64,000 nucleotides of DNA. Origin: Candidula unifasciata. Its lineage: Eukaryota; Mollusca; Gastropoda; Stylommatophora; Geomitridae. Of this stretch, positions 62,521-64,000 are shown in pieces. Below the pieces are notes generated by a model. It did not search any database. It saw only the letters and a list, made by a program, of their open reading frames with translations, and was not told where the DNA came from. The DNA lies in the NCBI GenBank assembly GCA_905116865.2, contig CAJHNH020008433.1, positions 551,283-615,282 on the forward strand, in the 5' to 3' direction. A program made the translations under genes and the position numbers. Positions within the stretch are counted from its first letter, which is position 1, and every line of letters begins with the position of its first letter.

Positions 62521-63165
62521 AATTTGTCTTATAAAAGCGTTGCAACCACTCCACGTCACTCTACTGAGGAAGGGGCCAATGGTTATGGTTTCAATGGAAA
62601 TGGATACAGTCAATCTTAAGTGTCCTGTTTTAATCCCCCCCCCCCCACCCCCACCCCTCCAGGCGATCCCTTTCTTGCATTTATATCTGTAAGCAGACAG
62701 ACAGATAAACAGACATACACACGAACTGCGCACAGACGCACGTGGACGCACATACATACGCAAGGCGTAAGCGTGCGGAAAAAGCAATTGGCGGTGTGAA
62801 ATTAACAAGGAAACACCACACATTTTCAGCGGCCGAGGTCTAATCAAAGTATAAGCAAAATGTCAAAGGAATTACAATTATTGCACGCAATGTACTTTCT
62901 GAACAATATAAGTCTTTACTGAGCTAGTGTTATTTTATATGTATGGGTTCTTTGTATGGGTTGAGGCTGGAAAGGGAGGGGCGGGGGAAAGAGGGGGAGA
63001 GGGTTGTTGAGGAAGAAAAACCAAAAAAAAAAAAAAAAAACTGCTGTTTCTTTACAGACATGTCGTAAAAGGGACTAATTAGGTTTTGGTGAAATCCGTT
63101 GTGTTTGGCCGCAATGTGCAGATTTGGCAACCTAGTTTTAAAGCATTTTAAAGCCGAATGAAGAA

Positions 63166-63270
63166 ATGAGGAGGAGGAGGAAGAAGAAGAAGAAGAAGAA
63201 GAAGAAGAAGAAGAAGAAGAAGAAGAAGAAGAAGAAGAAGAAGAAGAAGAAGAAGAAGAAGAAGAAGCAG
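63166..63270. repeat. (GAA)n microsatellite
   Basis: About 100 bases of AGA/GAA triplets. Confidence 0.95.
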
Positions 63271-63848
63271 AAGAATACCCCCAGGGCCGACATCTGTGGC
63301 TAAGAGGTTTAGAATTCAGTTTCCTAATTTCGTTATTCAGGATTCGATGGAAAAAGGGGGGGGGGGGGTACCACCTTTCCTCCCCCTTTTGTCGTGGTGG
63401 AGGGGGGGGGGGGTATGAGGTTAAAAATCGACCACGTTCAGTTTTCTCGAGCAGTTTTGGTAATAATCGTTATCTGTTTGTGTGTGTGTTTTGTGTGCGT
63501 GTGCCAAGAGTATTGGCTAATATGTGTTAATTGTGCCAAATTTGATGGCTTTCACAGTTGTGTGTGTGCGCGCTCGCGCACGCGCTTGTGTGTGTGCTAT
63601 AATATATAGCTAATTATCCCTACAAGTGTGTGTCATGTTGTCCTTGTGTGCAAGTCTGGGTCCTGTATATTATTCCTTTGGTGTGAGCTGGTGTCTTATT
63701 TCCTGTCCGAGCGCCTAATTTAGGCTGAAGCTGGGTTTTGCGAGGTTAGACTCTTGTAGTCCGGGTTGGTGTATGTAATGCCAAGGTAGTGAGTCCCGTC
63801 GTCTATACGTATTGACAACCTTTTAGTATACTTGTGTATATTATTATG

Positions 63849-64000
63849 AGAGCCGCTATGGTGTAGCAGCTAAAGGCTCGCCTGCGAATCGAAGGTCCTG
63901 GGTTTAGATCTAGACGGAGCTAGACATTTGTCAAAAATGGCCTTGGCTCTCAGGTCGACCTATCCTTAATTGGCCACCATGTACATTCCTGGAAAGTAAA
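63849..64000 (+). mobile_element. SINE-C copy cut by window end
   Basis: GAGAGCCGCTATGGTGTAGC, GGCTCGCCTGCGAATCG, CTTGGCTCTCAGGTCGACC and CATTCCTGGAAAGTAAA; continues past the last base. Confidence 0.8.

Overview
This is a repeat-rich animal nuclear window. It holds two spliced, conserved eukaryotic genes on the + strand with GT-AG introns of 1-4.5 kb, tRNA-headed SINEs, endonuclease/RT LINEs, mariner and hAT fossils, and many microsatellites. The proteins and the repeat mix fit a lophotrochozoan, plausibly a gastropod mollusc. The species call is inference and rests on no marker gene.

Layout. (1) 1-31,005: the last 13 coding exons of GFM1, mitochondrial elongation factor G (translocase of mitochondrial ribosomes). 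The upstream exons with the GTP-binding motifs lie left of the window. The gene ends at a TGA at 30,964 with AATAAA 36 bases later. (2) 31,006-41,600: intergenic, made of LINE, RNase H-element and SINE debris. (3) 41,601-54,047: complete MED4, a Mediator middle-module subunit, in six exons encoding about 280 residues with a conserved acidic/serine tail. (4) 54,048-64,000: MED4 3' flank with a degenerate tandem array, an inverted copy of MED4 exon 4, large (CATA)n, (GATA)n and (GAA)n microsatellites, and an RT fragment that runs into a 49-bp satellite.

The two genes have no obvious functional link. Most of the interest is in the repeats, which I sort by eye into families. 'GAT-tail LINEs' are endonuclease-RT type with 3' ends in GATGATG. 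The 'RNase H element' has a 3' end like TTGATTCTTAATTCAACA. SINE-A to SINE-F are tRNA-headed or tRNA-like. The 'foldback elements' have GGCTATCC or GGCTCTCC termini. Several insertions keep exact target-site duplications, so the order of nesting can be read directly.

Best leads: an inverted duplicate of MED4 exon 4 whose exon is nearly identical although its flanks have diverged; minisatellites that grew from recognisable parents (a LINE coding segment, the RNase H element 3' end, and the intron/exon boundary of GFM1 exon 5); a SINE with a 5S rRNA head joined to the body of a tRNA-headed SINE; an internally deleted LINE with both ends intact; and a foldback family with 8-9 bp target duplications. 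All family assignments come from reading motifs; no database search was run.
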